Below are positions 19,759 through 19,915 of a stretch of 19,915 nucleotides of DNA, piece after piece. The notes under the pieces are model-generated. The model saw nothing but the letters and a program-made list of their open reading frames with translations, did not search any database and had not been told where the DNA came from. The stretch comes from Chloroflexota bacterium. Lineage in GTDB: Bacteria > Chloroflexota > Chloroflexia > Thermomicrobiales > UBA6265. The translations under genes were made by a program, and so were the position numbers. Each line of letters begins with the position of its first letter. Positions within the stretch are counted from its first letter, which is position 1. The stretch spans positions 1-19,915 of the forward strand of contig JAFAEX010000314.1 of NCBI GenBank assembly GCA_023423795.1, given 5' to 3'.

Positions 19759-19915
19759 TCAGAGCAACCCGCGCCGGGCCGCCTCGGCGACGGCGGCGGC
19801 GCGGGAGGAGGCGCCGAGTTTGCCGCGGGCGCGCAGGATGTGGCGGTGCACCGTGCGCAGGCCGAGCCCGAGGCGCTCGGCCGCCTCGCGGTCGGTGTGG
19901 CCGGCGGCGACGAGG
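19759..19915 (-). CDS. LuxR-type HTH regulator, C-terminal end (partial)
   Basis: The last 52 codons of a gene that enters from beyond the window's right edge. The translation contains LVAAGHTDREAAERLGLGLR and TVHRHILRARGKLGASSRAA, ending VAEAARRGLL with TGA at 19761-19759. This is the GerE/LuxR four-helix DNA-binding domain (recognition helix region TVHRHILRARGKLG). Upstream domains (receiver, AAA-type or other) are outside the window, so the class of regulator cannot be told. It lies directly upstream of the decayed Cys-rich gene on the same strand. Confidence 0.85.
   Translation of the reverse strand, partial: LVAAGHTDREAAERLGLGLRTVHRHILRARGKLGASSRAAAVAEAARRGLL

Overview
The window comes from a bacterium of very high G+C content (roughly 70 % by eye) with frequent GTG and TTG starts and a coding style like that of Chloroflexota. 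Two things suggest the Thermomicrobia/Sphaerobacter side of that phylum: a cysteine-rich secreted protein beginning MDPSRFDALARSLGSPASRR, and many dispersed intergenic hairpin repeats. This placement is inference from remembered family style and was not tested by a search. No rRNA, convincing tRNA, CRISPR array, transposase or phage gene is visible, so this looks like chromosome with an unusually repeat-rich set of intergenic regions.

Layout. 1-180: palindromic repeat. 181-1710 (+): MFS drug-type exporter. 1744-1825: 31-bp perfect inverted repeat. 2042-4407 (+): SulP anion transporter with STAS domain, then a tandem UspA protein. 4404-4721 (-): DUF2171 protein that shares its stop with UspA in a CTAG. 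4946-5242 (+): tiny HisKA-only protein. 5355-6683 (+): CPA1 Na+/H+ antiporter. 6684-7108: cluster of dispersed repeats. 7109-11003 (-): YceI protein, small membrane protein, OmpR-type response regulator and histidine kinase. The regulator and kinase are separated by a repeat element, and YceI is preceded by direct repeats that look like an OmpR/PhoP-type operator. 11584-12806 (-): ThpR-like RNA phosphodiesterase overlapping a TIGR00725/LOG-like protein. 12950-14773 (+): prephenate dehydratase and a divergent MqnA-like protein, each preceded by a heptamer-repeat element. 14922-15509 (-): cysteine-rich secreted protein with a clear TTGACA promoter. 15874-16572 (-): HxlR regulator, divergent from an ACAD-fold flavoenzyme (16762-17961, +) and a flavin reductase (18194-18763, +). 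18788-19061: 11-mer repeat element. About 19210-19735 (-): decayed cysteine-rich gene. 19759-19915 (-): C-terminal end of a LuxR-type regulator running off the window.

How the genes may work together. SulP with UspA, and the antiporter, suggest ion and stress homeostasis. YceI with the two-component system looks like one envelope-stress regulon. The HxlR, ACAD-like and flavin reductase genes look like a regulated two-component flavin monooxygenase. pheA beside an MqnA-like gene places two possible chorismate-linked functions together, although the second is divergent.

The most unusual signal is a recurring intergenic architecture. A short unit (7-mer gcgacag, 7-mer gtgctac, or 11-mer tttattcggta) is tandemly repeated on one side of a unique core and tandemly repeated in reverse complement on the other side. 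Four such elements occur in about 10 kb, using three unrelated unit sequences. Two of them end within one or two bases of the ribosome binding sites of pheA and the MqnA-like gene.
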